From assembly GCA_902465755.1 (NCBI GenBank), contig CABQOK010000075.1:1-6891 (forward strand): a stretch of DNA of 6,891 bases, read 5' to 3'. Under the pieces are notes generated by a model. The model made no database searches and had not been told where the DNA came from. It saw only the letters and a program-made list of their open reading frames with translations. Each line of letters starts with the position of its first letter. The first letter of the stretch is position 1. Position numbers and translations under genes: made by a program. Source of the stretch: an uncultured Anaerococcus sp. (lineage in GTDB: Bacteria; Bacillota; Clostridia; Tissierellales; Peptoniphilaceae). Below, in pieces: positions 1 to 6,496 of this stretch.

Positions 1-629
1 AGGGGAGCTGGATCGAAAAGATAAGCATCTCCCTTAATAGAAAACATGGCGTTTCCTGGCCAGAGGTCTCCGTGAAGGAGGACGGGCAGGCTTTCTCGCC
101 TTTTAAGATAAGTATCTATTACTTCCCTAGTCTTTTCGTAAGTAGCTAAATCTTCACTAGACCAGATTTTATCTCCTACTAGCTCATCTCTTAACTTATC
201 TAATCTTTCTTCTAGGAAAACTTCTCTCCAGCTATCCTTAAAGGCGTTGGAAAAGGAAATAGAAGATCCACGATAGGCAAAGTCAAAGCCAAACTTGCCA
301 TTAGGGCTTTTAATCCTGTGAACTTTTTTAAGTTCTCTAGCAAGATCCTTCTGGTCTTGCCATCTACCTTCTTCTATATAGTCTAAAAGGAGATAGGCTC
401 CCTCTTTGCTTACTCCACTATCCAAAACTCTAGGAGCATTTACTCCGTTCTTTTCAAAAAGCTTAAGGCCCTCTATTTCTGCCTGGAAGAAATTATTGTC
501 TCCTCCCCTTTGGATTAGAAGAAAACGCGGTCCCTTGTCTGTGTACACCTTAAAGGCCTCGTTCACATCTCCTCCCCTAACGCTTCTTATATCATAAGCT
601 CCTTCAATATTTATATCTAAATCTATCAC
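1..629 (-). CDS. Fructosamine-kinase-family protein (partial, C-terminus beyond window)
   Basis: Reading the minus strand from GTG at 629 gives 209 uninterrupted codons to the window edge. Residues 19-25 are GGDVNEA, matching the family's N-terminal S/GGDIN-x-A motif. FFQAEIEGL follows at 47-55. LLHGDLWPGN (184-193) is the catalytic loop with Asp188 as expected base, and FDPAP (205-209) carries the metal-binding Asp206. Family members are about 260-290 residues, so roughly a quarter is missing. They phosphorylate ketoamines on glycated amines or proteins (deglycation) in the cytosol, or act as related small-molecule kinases. GTG is chosen because AGAGGTGAT lies just upstream and no in-frame ATG fits; an out-of-frame ATG overlapping it runs straight into TGA. 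The usual ATP-binding lysine appears replaced by Leu38 (FLLIQ where many relatives have FxxKxQ). The gene sits just downstream of the marR terminator. Substrate is unknown. Confidence 0.88.
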   Translation of the reverse strand, partial: MIDLDINIEGAYDIRSVRGGDVNEAFKVYTDKGPRFLLIQRGGDNNFFQAEIEGLKLFEKNGVNAPRVLDSGVSKEGAYLLLDYIEEGRWQDQKDLARELKKVHRIKSPNGKFGFDFAYRGSSISFSNAFKDSWREVFLEERLDKLRDELVGDKIWSSEDLATYEKTREVIDTYLKRRESLPVLLHGDLWPGNAMFSIKGDAYLFDPAP

Positions 630-632
630 ATT

Positions 633-641
633 ATCACCTCT
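633..641 (-). promoter_or_regulatory. Ribosome binding site deciding the GTG start of the kinase-like gene
   Basis: AGAGGTGAT on the minus strand lies a few bases upstream of GTG at 629-627. It supports the non-ATG start, since the reading frame has no suitable ATG nearby and the conserved GGDVN motif begins only about 20 codons in. Confidence 0.6.
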
Positions 642-655
642 TATAACTATTACCC

Positions 656-692
656 AAAACAAAAAAAGCCATACCAGCATCGCTGATATGAC
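656..692 (-). terminator. Rho-independent terminator after the MarR-family gene
   Basis: On the minus strand an 11-bp stem (arms 682-692 and 668-678, with two G-T wobbles) closes a 3-nt loop and is followed by seven T and then GTTTT. It begins 3 bp beyond the regulator's stop codon. It ends only about 27 bp before the GTG of the next gene, which has no convincing promoter of its own, so it may act as an attenuating terminator with read-through. Confidence 0.85.
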
Positions 693-695
693 ACT

Positions 696-1151
696 TTATT
701 CTAGTGATTTAAGTTTACGCTCTTGCCAATCTAGAGTGGATTCAACCATTTGATCTAGGACTTTTGTATAGATTTCTATATCCTTATCACAAATCTTACT
801 TGTAGCTTCTTTGACAAATTCTTCCGTAACCTGAGATATTTCAGAAAGCTTGTCTTCACCTCTATTTGAGAGACTTATTGTCTTTCTTCTCATATCTTCT
901 TTGTCTGGCTTACGCTCTATCAGTTCATCTCTTTCCATCCTTTCTAATAGGCCTGTCATAGTTGACTCCCTAATATTCATCTTTTTAGCCAAATCTTTTT
1001 GATTAGTTGAACCGTCTAAATCTATGTAGTACAAAGCAACACACTGACTTCTAGTAAGACCGTATTTCAAAACGACATTGTTATAAGAATCATTCATGGC
1101 CTTTGCAGCTGTTGCTGTTGCAATTGGCAAATATTCTTCAAATCTTATCAT
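696..1151 (-). CDS. MarR-family winged-helix transcriptional regulator
   Basis: The product is 151 residues, a typical MarR length. It reads as an N-terminal dimerisation helix (about 1-30), a winged helix-turn-helix (about 32-98) and C-terminal dimer helices (about 100-148). The recognition region is QKDLAKKMNIRESTMTGLLE (51-70). The wing is RKPDKEDMRRKTISLSNRG (80-98), close to the family pattern of a D-x-R-x(4)-L-T-x-G wing. The frame stays open upstream to an ATG at 1277, but ATG at 1151 is chosen because AAGGAG lies 5 nt before it, the domain begins here, and the upstream extension would run through a strong promoter. MarR proteins bind palindromic operators as dimers and are often released by small ligands or oxidation; Cys37 and Cys121 are the only cysteines. 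An inverted repeat at the expected transcription start suggests autorepression. The ligand and other targets cannot be read from sequence. Confidence 0.92.
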   Translation of the reverse strand: MIRFEEYLPIATATAAKAMNDSYNNVVLKYGLTRSQCVALYYIDLDGSTNQKDLAKKMNIRESTMTGLLERMERDELIERKPDKEDMRRKTISLSNRGEDKLSEISQVTEEFVKEATSKICDKDIEIYTKVLDQMVESTLDWQERKLKSLE

Positions 1152-1155
1152 AACA

Positions 1156-1162
1156 TCTCCTT
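1156..1162 (-). promoter_or_regulatory. Ribosome binding site fixing the regulator's start at 1151
   Basis: AAGGAGA on the minus strand, 5 nt from ATG 1151-1149. It argues against the longer frame starting at 1277, which has no comparable site and would contain the -10 element. Confidence 0.75.
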
Positions 1163-1165
1163 CCA

Positions 1166-1187
1166 GATACCAAACCCCCTTGGCATC
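1166..1187 (-). promoter_or_regulatory. Leader hairpin just upstream of the regulator's ribosome binding site
   Basis: In the minus-strand transcript GATGCCAA pairs with TTGGTATC (8 bp with one G-U wobble) around a G-rich six-base loop, GGGGGT. The hairpin ends 3 nt before the Shine-Dalgarno sequence. It also encloses the ATG of a possible 12-codon leader ORF (1186-1148). I do not recognise a known riboswitch class. Function is inferred only from position. Confidence 0.4.
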
Positions 1188-1196
1188 TCCTCGATA

Positions 1197-1213
1197 GGGT
1201 CCTTTAAAGACCC
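1197..1213 (-). promoter_or_regulatory. Operator-like inverted repeat at the regulator's transcription start
   Basis: GGGTC and GACCC are perfect 5-bp inverted arms around a 7-bp AT-rich centre (CTTTAAA on the plus strand). The repeat begins about 7 bp downstream of the -10 box, so it covers roughly +1 to +17. That size and place suit a MarR-type autoregulatory operator. In RNA it would also form a short hairpin, so operator and RNA-structure readings both remain open. Confidence 0.45.
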
Positions 1214-1220
1214 GTACTCC

Positions 1221-1249
1221 ATTATATCCATGAATAAGACTTCTGTAAA
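1221..1249 (-). promoter_or_regulatory. Sigma-A promoter of the MarR-family gene
   Basis: The minus strand carries TTTACA (1244-1249), a 17-bp spacer and a perfect TATAAT (1221-1226). Predicted transcription starts near 1214, giving a leader of about 60 nt. The promoter lies after the capA-like gene's terminator, so the regulator is a separate transcription unit from the pot operon. Confidence 0.82.
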
Positions 1250-1276
1250 GTTTGCTTAGGGTAATAAATAAATGCA

Positions 1277-1306
1277 AAAAGCCTAAATATATTAATCTAG
1301 GCTTTT
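1277..1306 (-). terminator. Terminator of the pot/CapA operon
   Basis: AAAAGCCTA (1277-1285) and TAGGCTTTT (1298-1306) form a 9-bp inverted repeat around a 12-base AT loop. In the minus-strand transcript the 3' arm ends in a T run. It lies 22 bp beyond the stop codon of the CapA-like gene and upstream of the regulator's promoter. Symmetry would let it work in both directions, but there is no plus-strand gene to end here. Confidence 0.75.
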
Positions 1307-1328
1307 ATTAAAACATCAATTAACTCTA

Positions 1329-2585
1329 CTATTCTATTTCTCTATACAAGGTCTCAAGATTCATCTCATCGCCTAATCTAATAAGATCTTGCGTTCCATA
1401 ATCGATAGTTTCCATCATGTCACTGTCTTCGAGATATCTTGTCGCAACATAGGTCTTATCCAAGTAGCCATATTCGTCATAGGACCTGTCTACTATTGTC
1501 GTATGGGACTTAAAGGATGTAATCCTTGCCTTATCTCCTGTCTTTTTTTCTATATTACACTCGACAAGGACACCCTGCTCGACCCTAAAGTCTCCCTCGA
1601 AGGCCTCTGCCTTTTGGTTTGAGAGAAGATTCCCTAAGGAATAGTATATCAACCCGCTCCTTCCATCCTTAGTCTCGTAGACTTCTTTTGGCTGGATTAC
1701 GTGAGGATGATTTCCTATGACGAGGTCTGCTCCCCAATCAACCATATCGTGAGCAAAATCTATTTGATCTTCTCTTGGATAGGATGAATACTCCTCACCC
1801 CAATGAGGATATACTACGATAAGGTCCACTTTTTTCTTCTTAAGTTTTTCTATATCAGCCTTTACTTGCTTAGGAGATAGGGTATTTACCATATTGTATT
1901 TCTCTTTGCTATCTAAGAGATAGTCGTTGCCATTTAGGATTTCTGTATAGGAAAGAATTCCTATCCTTATGCCATTTACTTCCTTAATTACATAAGGTCT
2001 GTAGGAAGACTCGCTTGTTCCAACATAGTCTAGGCCATGTTTTTTGATAGCTTCAATTGTACTAGTAAGCCCATCTACTCCCGTATCAAGGCAGTGGTTG
2101 TTGGCTGTAGTAAGAAGATCTACTCCAGAATCTTTTATAGCCTTATAGATATTTTCGTTACAGTTAAATAAAGGATAGCCTGATACTTCATAGTCCCCAT
2201 TTACACTAAATTCATTATTTAGCATAAAAAAGTCAAAGTCTTCGGCAAAATCCTTGATATCCTCAAAGGATCTAGAATAGTCATGAACGCCTCCGCCGTA
2301 GTTTAGGGCGTAGTCATTAATTGGCATATGAGGGATTATATCTCCACCAAAGAGGAGGCTTGCTGTCTTTGTTTCTTCCCTTTCCTCTTCTTTTTGCTTT
2401 TTGTTCTTTTCAATATAGGCATCTATTTCTGGATACCTATTATTCCTTACATCATCCTTCTTGATTCTTCTTTCAAAGTCCTTCTTGTTTAGGGCATCCC
2501 CCTTTGAGCTTTCTGCCATATTACAAGCTACAAGACTTGTTATTATAAGAAAGACTAAGGAAAATATTCTTAATTTCTTTTTCAT
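1329..2585 (-). CDS. CapA-family (PGA_cap) metallophosphatase-like lipoprotein
   Basis: The 418-residue product opens with a lipoprotein signal (KKK, hydrophobic stretch, lipobox LVAC, modified Cys21), placing it outside the membrane. A charged Lys/Glu-rich tether (about 36-74) follows. The CapA fold then shows LLFGGDI (77-83), NNE (123-125), ANNH (161-164), HWGEE (261-265), GNHPH (291-295) and YSLGN (315-319), the conserved Asp/Asn/His positions expected of this calcineurin-like family. Length is normal and no motif is broken. Bacillus CapA acts in poly-gamma-glutamate capsule synthesis and transport with CapB/CapC, but neither partner is present. The ATG lies 4 bp after the potD stop with only a weak ribosome site, so it is probably translated by coupling to potD as the last gene of the polyamine operon. 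Substrate is unknown; a cell-envelope role linked to polyamine supply is inference. Confidence 0.9.
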   Translation of the reverse strand: MKKKLRIFSLVFLIITSLVACNMAESSKGDALNKKDFERRIKKDDVRNNRYPEIDAYIEKNKKQKEEEREETKTASLLFGGDIIPHMPINDYALNYGGGVHDYSRSFEDIKDFAEDFDFFMLNNEFSVNGDYEVSGYPLFNCNENIYKAIKDSGVDLLTTANNHCLDTGVDGLTSTIEAIKKHGLDYVGTSESSYRPYVIKEVNGIRIGILSYTEILNGNDYLLDSKEKYNMVNTLSPKQVKADIEKLKKKKVDLIVVYPHWGEEYSSYPREDQIDFAHDMVDWGADLVIGNHPHVIQPKEVYETKDGRSGLIYYSLGNLLSNQKAEAFEGDFRVEQGVLVECNIEKKTGDKARITSFKSHTTIVDRSYDEYGYLDKTYVATRYLEDSDMMETIDYGTQDLIRLGDEMNLETLYREIE

Positions 2586-2589
2586 ATTA

Positions 2590-3669
2590 TCACTCTGCCT
2601 TTGGTGAAATCTTGAGGTCTAGGAAAAGATCGTTATACAAAATGGTACTTTCCTTATCTAGGGCCTTGAAGACTTCTAGTTTATTTATAATTTCATCGTC
2701 TGGATAAAGGGTCTTATCATTTCGAGCCTCAGGATCTATTAAATCCATAGCCTTCTTGTTTGGAGTCGCATACCAGATATAATCCGCATTTTGTGCAGCA
2801 TTTTCTGGCTCTAACATGAAGTTGATAAAGGCATAGGCTGCTTCTTTGTTCTTAGTAGTTTTAGGTATAACCATGGTATCAAACCAGATATTAGATCCCT
2901 CCTTTGGTATGGTATAAGATAGATTTTCGTTAGATTCTATGGCACTTGAGGCATCTCCTGAAAATGTTATGCCGACATTGGCTTCTTCTAAAGCCATATA
3001 CATCCTTATCTCATCGGCAAGGATGGCCTTTACATTTCCCATAAAGCCTATTAGCTGATCTCTTATCTCTATTAGCTTGGCTGGATCTTCTGTGTTTAGG
3101 CTTAAGTTATTTGCGAGAAGACCTATTCCCATTGTTTCACGAGCTCCATCAAAGCTTAGGATTTCTCCCTTAAACTTAGGATCCCACAAGCTTTTCCATG
3201 AATCAAAGTCAGAAGCCTGATATTTTTTAGTATTATACAATATACCAAATGTTCCCCACAGATAAGGAATCGAATATTCATTGCCCGGATCATATTCCCT
3301 ATCCAGGAATCTCTCGTCAATATTAGAAAGGCCCTCGATTTTCGAATGGTCGAGTTTTTCTAGAAGTCCTTGATCTCTCATCATCTCTACTGCATATTCA
3401 CTAGGGATACATATATCAAAGTTAGTTGATTTTTGTTTGATCTTGGTAATCATAGCCTCATTTGAATCGAAGGTTTCCATAACTACATTGAAACCAGTTT
3501 CTTCCTCAAACTTATCCAAAAGCTCAGGATCAATATAATCTCCCCAATTGTATAAATAAAAGGTATTTGCTTCCGCTGTTTTTTTTCCTCCAACAAGTAT
3601 AGACTTAAGACCTAAAAGGAGAAAAATACCAACTAGGCAGGCTAGGAAAAATTTATATACCTTATTCAT
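2590..3669 (-). CDS. potD: Spermidine/putrescine ABC transporter, substrate-binding protein
   Basis: The 359-residue protein is a PotD/PotF-type extracytoplasmic binding protein. After an N-terminal hydrophobic segment (about 7-27), the mature domain starts with FYLYNWGDYIDPELL (37-51). IPSEY (88-92), DGARE (174-178), IWFD (261-264) and WYATPN (299-304) follow. By comparison with E. coli PotD recalled from memory, Trp42, Tyr45, Ser90, Tyr92, Glu178, Trp262, Asp264 and Tyr300 keep ligand-pocket identities. Positions equivalent to Asp168 and Trp229 appear as Gly175 and Phe236. No lipobox cysteine follows the hydrophobic segment, so the protein may be membrane-anchored by it, or cut at the Ala-Glu-Ala near residue 34. 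The start overlaps the end of potC by 8 bp, with AAAGGAG 8 nt upstream. Polyamine binding is well supported; the exact polyamine is not. Confidence 0.93.
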   Translation of the reverse strand: MNKVYKFFLACLVGIFLLLGLKSILVGGKKTAEANTFYLYNWGDYIDPELLDKFEEETGFNVVMETFDSNEAMITKIKQKSTNFDICIPSEYAVEMMRDQGLLEKLDHSKIEGLSNIDERFLDREYDPGNEYSIPYLWGTFGILYNTKKYQASDFDSWKSLWDPKFKGEILSFDGARETMGIGLLANNLSLNTEDPAKLIEIRDQLIGFMGNVKAILADEIRMYMALEEANVGITFSGDASSAIESNENLSYTIPKEGSNIWFDTMVIPKTTKNKEAAYAFINFMLEPENAAQNADYIWYATPNKKAMDLIDPEARNDKTLYPDDEIINKLEVFKALDKESTILYNDLFLDLKISPKAE

Positions 3670-4471
3670 CTACTTTTCTCCTTTCCATTATCTTCATCTC
3701 CCTTTGGCTAATAAAATAATAAATCACTACCAATAAGAGAGATGCCAAAAACATCAAGGTCGATAGGGCATTTATCTCAAGGGAAATCCCCGTCCTAACC
3801 CTAGAGTAAATCTCAACAGAAAGTGTTGTAAATCCAGATCCTGTCACGAAAAACGTAACTGCGAAGTCATCCAAGGAGTAGGTCAAGGCCATGAAAAATC
3901 CTGTGAGTACCCCGCTTGTAATATTTGGCAGGATGATTTTGTTAAGGATAGTTATATCACTTGCACCCAAATCTTCTGCTGCAAGAATCATCGAAGGATT
4001 TAGGCTATAAAGTCTTGGCAAAACCATTAGGACTACTATAGGAATGGAGAAGGCTATATGGGAGAGTAACACCGTCATAAAGCCCATTGGTATCTTTATA
4101 AGAAAGGTAAAGAGAACCAAAAAGCTTGCTCCCATCATTACATCAGGCATAACCATAAGGACCGAGTTTAAGTTTAGGACGCGCTTTCTAATCCTTTCAT
4201 TTCTTAGATAGTAGATCGCTATGGCTCCACAAGTGCCAATAATAGTGGCAATTAGGCTTGACAAAAGCCCCAAGACTATGGTATTTATCACAATCGTCCA
4301 AAGCCTAGTATCCTGGAAGACCTCCTTATAATGATCTAGGGAAAATCCCACAAAGGAATTCATATTAGTTCCACTATTAAAGGAATAAAATATGAGATAG
4401 GCTATGGGAAGGTATAAGAGAATAAAGATAAATATTAAATATAAATTTGAAATTTTAAATTTTTTCTTCAT
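3662..4471 (-). CDS. potC: Spermidine/putrescine ABC transporter, permease PotC
   Basis: The 269-residue membrane protein has about six hydrophobic segments (near 10-30, 59-89, 102-127, 130-152, 183-209, 233-254). The cytoplasmic EAA coupling loop is AAEDLGASD (164-172) followed by KIILP, the site that docks onto the ATPase. YSLDDFAVTFFVTG (198-211) is characteristic of PotC-type permeases. With PotB it forms the heterodimeric channel that carries polyamines inward. The start codon shares one base with the potB stop (TAATG), with GAAAGGA upstream at a rather long spacing, so translational coupling is likely. Length and motifs are normal. It ends in GATGAATAA, which also provides the potD start. 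Confidence 0.94.
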   Translation of the reverse strand: MKKKFKISNLYLIFIFILLYLPIAYLIFYSFNSGTNMNSFVGFSLDHYKEVFQDTRLWTIVINTIVLGLLSSLIATIIGTCGAIAIYYLRNERIRKRVLNLNSVLMVMPDVMMGASFLVLFTFLIKIPMGFMTVLLSHIAFSIPIVVLMVLPRLYSLNPSMILAAEDLGASDITILNKIILPNITSGVLTGFFMALTYSLDDFAVTFFVTGSGFTTLSVEIYSRVRTGISLEINALSTLMFLASLLLVVIYYFISQREMKIMERRKVDE

Positions 4472-5262
4472 TAATTTTTATCCTTTCTAGTATTTAGTCC
4501 ACTCATTACCACAAACATCAAAACGATCAAGACGAGTCCTATAGTTGCTCCCATCCCCCAGTTTTGTGTAACCAGATAATGCTCCTCAACCGCAGTTCCC
4601 AGAGTTATGATCTTATTTCCTCCTATGATTCTTGTAATTAGAAAGAGTGAAAGAGAAGGAATAAATACAGCCTGACTTCCAGCTATTACTCCATCCATAG
4701 AAAGCGGCATAATAATTTTTGTAAAAGTCTGCCACTTGCTAGCTCCTAGGTCTTCGCTTGCTATTAGATACTCATTTGGTATGGAATCAAGGGCCCTAAA
4801 GATCGGAAGTATCATAAAGGGAAGCTCCACATAAGAAGCTACTAGAACGAAGGCAGGATTGGTAAACAAAAGCCCCTCGCTTACTAGAGAGAAAACTTGG
4901 GCAATGGGTCCATGCTTGCTCAAAAGTCCGATAAAGGCATAGGCCTTTAGCAAAAGATTAATCCAAGTAGGAAGTGTTACCAAAAGGAGGAAGAACTCCT
5001 TGTTTCTTGAATTAGTCAGAAAATATGAAAAGGGATAGGCCAAAATCAGGGTCGTTATTGTTATCAAAAAGGCCGTCAAGAATGAATTTAGGGTCATCTT
5101 AATATAATTTCCAGAACTAAAGTAGGAAATATAATTGTCAAAGGTAAAGTTGCCATAGATATCAAAGAATGATTGATACAAAAGCATGGCGATAGGAGCG
5201 ATTATAAAAAGTACAATCCACAAATAATATATACTTGATAGGGCCCTGTATTTTTTATTCAT
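4471..5262 (-). CDS. potB: Spermidine/putrescine ABC transporter, permease PotB
   Basis: The product is a 263-residue inner-membrane permease with about six hydrophobic segments (near 12-29, 60-84, 89-111, 137-158, 187-211, 236-255). The EAA loop is ASEDLGAS (168-175) followed by KIIMPLS, matching the docking loop of Pot[14 protein letters not shown] (203-215) fits the PotB-type membrane region. There are two in-frame ATGs, at 5268 and 5262. The second is preferred because AGGAG (5269-5273) would directly abut the first but stands 6 nt from the second. The preferred start overlaps the potA stop by 8 bp. Partner of PotC in the translocation pore. The alternative start would add two residues (MT) only. 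Confidence 0.93.
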   Translation of the reverse strand: MNKKYRALSSIYYLWIVLFIIAPIAMLLYQSFFDIYGNFTFDNYISYFSSGNYIKMTLNSFLTAFLITITTLILAYPFSYFLTNSRNKEFFLLLVTLPTWINLLLKAYAFIGLLSKHGPIAQVFSLVSEGLLFTNPAFVLVASYVELPFMILPIFRALDSIPNEYLIASEDLGASKWQTFTKIIMPLSMDGVIAGSQAVFIPSLSLFLITRIIGGNKIITLGTAVEEHYLVTQNWGMGATIGLVLIVLMFVVMSGLNTRKDKN

Positions 5263-6367
5263 CGTCATCTCCTATAGAATATTTCTCTATTCTCTTATCA
5301 AAATCATCCTCAGATTCGTTAAATCTCATTACATGGATATCACTAGGATCTATAGAAATCCCAACTACATCACCTTCTTCAAATCTCTGTGTGGTATGAA
5401 TCTTCCATCTGAAATCATCTTCATCAAAGCAAATCAGCTCATTGAAGACTCCCCTAAACAAGACATTATCCACACTCATTTTAATATCTGCATCCTCATC
5501 CTTTGAGACATTGATATCCTCAGGCCTTATAACTACTTCAACCTTCTCTCCCTTTGGGATTCCTGCATCCTCACAGGCAAAGTCTTTGTTGGAAAATTCT
5601 ACCAAATAGTCATCTTTCATAACGGCACTTAGGATATTGCTCTCTCCGATAAATTCCGCAACATATCTATTGATAGGCTCATCGTAGATATCTGTAGGCG
5701 TTCCTGATTGGACAATCTCGCCCTTATCCATCACGAAAATCTCGTCAGATAAGGCTAGGGCCTCTTCCTGGTCGTGAGTTACAAATACAAAAGTAATACC
5801 AAGCTCCCACTGGATATTTGAAAGAAGGACCTGCATGGACTTTCTAAGCTTCATATCAAGAGCAGACAAAGGCTCATCTAGGAGGAGTACATCTGGTCGA
5901 TTTACTATGGCACGAGCTATGGCGACTCTCTGCCTTTGCCCTCCTGACATTTGGGATATTTTTCTTTTCTCAAAACCAGATAGGTTTACCATATCGAGGG
6001 CCTTCTTGACCTCTTCTTTGATCAGTTTCTTATCCATCTTCTTAATATTTAAGCCGAAGGCAACATTATCGTAGACATTCATATGAGGAAAGAGAGAATA
6101 ATTCTGGAAAACTGTATTTACCTTTCTCTTATTGGCTGGAGTATTACTTACGTCCTCTCCATTTATAAATACATCCCCGCTAGTTTGCTCGACAAAGCCT
6201 GCTATTATATTGAGTATTGTAGTTTTCCCGCATCCTGAAGGACCTAAAAGCGTATAAAACTTACCCTTCTCAAGCTCAAGATCTACAGTTTTTAAAACTA
6301 GTTCGTCATCATAAGACTTACTTATATTTCTTAAAACGACACTTTTGTTAGAAAAATTATTTTCCAT
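5255..6367 (-). CDS. potA: Spermidine/putrescine ABC transporter, ATP-binding protein
   Basis: The 370-residue cytoplasmic ATPase powers the PotBC channel. It has Walker [10 protein letters not shown] (42-50), Q-loop Gln88, signature MSGGQRQR (140-147), Walker B LLLDEP (161-166), D-loop SALD (168-171) and switch His198 in THD. About 242-350 is the C-terminal regulatory TOBE-like domain, with VVIRPEDI (273-280) typical of the PotA/CysA/MalK subgroup. The tail is strongly acidic and ends GDDDE. All nucleotide-binding residues are present, and length matches PotA. The start at 6367 has AGGAGG four bases upstream. It is the first gene of the operon, downstream of two candidate promoters. Its last codons overlap the potB start. 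The gene order potA-B-C-D is the standard one for polyamine importers. Confidence 0.95.
   Translation of the reverse strand: MENNFSNKSVVLRNISKSYDDELVLKTVDLELEKGKFYTLLGPSGCGKTTILNIIAGFVEQTSGDVFINGEDVSNTPANKRKVNTVFQNYSLFPHMNVYDNVAFGLNIKKMDKKLIKEEVKKALDMVNLSGFEKRKISQMSGGQRQRVAIARAIVNRPDVLLLDEPLSALDMKLRKSMQVLLSNIQWELGITFVFVTHDQEEALALSDEIFVMDKGEIVQSGTPTDIYDEPINRYVAEFIGESNILSAVMKDDYLVEFSNKDFACEDAGIPKGEKVEVVIRPEDINVSKDEDADIKMSVDNVLFRGVFNELICFDEDDFRWKIHTTQRFEEGDVVGISIDPSDIHVMRFNESEDDFDKRIEKYSIGDDDE
5269..5273 (-). promoter_or_regulatory. Ribosome binding site deciding the potB start
   Basis: AGGAG lies inside the last codons of potA, 6 nt from ATG 5262-5260 and directly against ATG 5268-5266. Spacing favours initiation at the second ATG. 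Confidence 0.65.
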
Positions 6368-6400
6368 CTCTCCTCCTACTTTCTTCTTATCTTATAGAAA

Positions 6401-6428
6401 AGTATACCATAAAATCCTGATCTTTTAA
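6401..6428 (-). promoter_or_regulatory. Candidate proximal promoter of the pot operon (extended -10)
   Basis: The minus strand has TGG followed by TATACT (6401-6406), an extended -10 element. A weak TTAAAA -35 (6423-6428) lies at 16 bp. Transcription would start near 6394, leaving a leader of about 27 nt including the AGGAGG site. Confidence 0.6.
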
Positions 6429-6442
6429 CTGCTTTATTAAAT

Positions 6443-6472
6443 ATTTTATGAAAGTGTAGGGTAAACTCTCAA
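6443..6472 (-). promoter_or_regulatory. Candidate distal promoter of the pot operon
   Basis: TTGAGA (6467-6472), an 18-bp spacer and TAAAAT (6443-6448) on the minus strand each match five of six consensus positions. It would add a longer leader to the pot transcript. The region is AT-rich, so a chance match is possible. Confidence 0.4.
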
Positions 6473-6496
6473 AGATTTTTTCTTAATTCTTACCTT

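Noticed and set aside
406..597. Plus-strand open frame of 63 codons.
   Set aside because: It lies antisense inside the fructosamine-kinase-family gene, whose minus-strand motifs are convincing, and its product resembles no known family.
1156..1214. A known riboswitch (preQ1, fluoride, ZTP, guanidine types) in the regulator's leader.
   Set aside because: The leader hairpins do not show the conserved core sequences I know for those classes.
1152..1277. A 42-residue N-terminal extension of the MarR-family protein from ATG at 1277.
   Set aside because: The extension crosses a near-consensus promoter, lacks a good ribosome site, has no MarR-like sequence, and a strong site stands 5 nt before ATG 1151.
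1389..1622. Plus-strand open frame of 77 codons.
   Set aside because: It is antisense to the CapA-family gene and has no ribosome site or recognisable domain.
1329..2585. Assignment of the CapA-like gene to a poly-gamma-glutamate capsule locus.
   Set aside because: No capB, capC or capE-like gene is present and the gene belongs to the polyamine operon.
5835..6074. Plus-strand open frame of 79 codons.
   Set aside because: It is a shadow of potA across the conserved signature and Walker B region.
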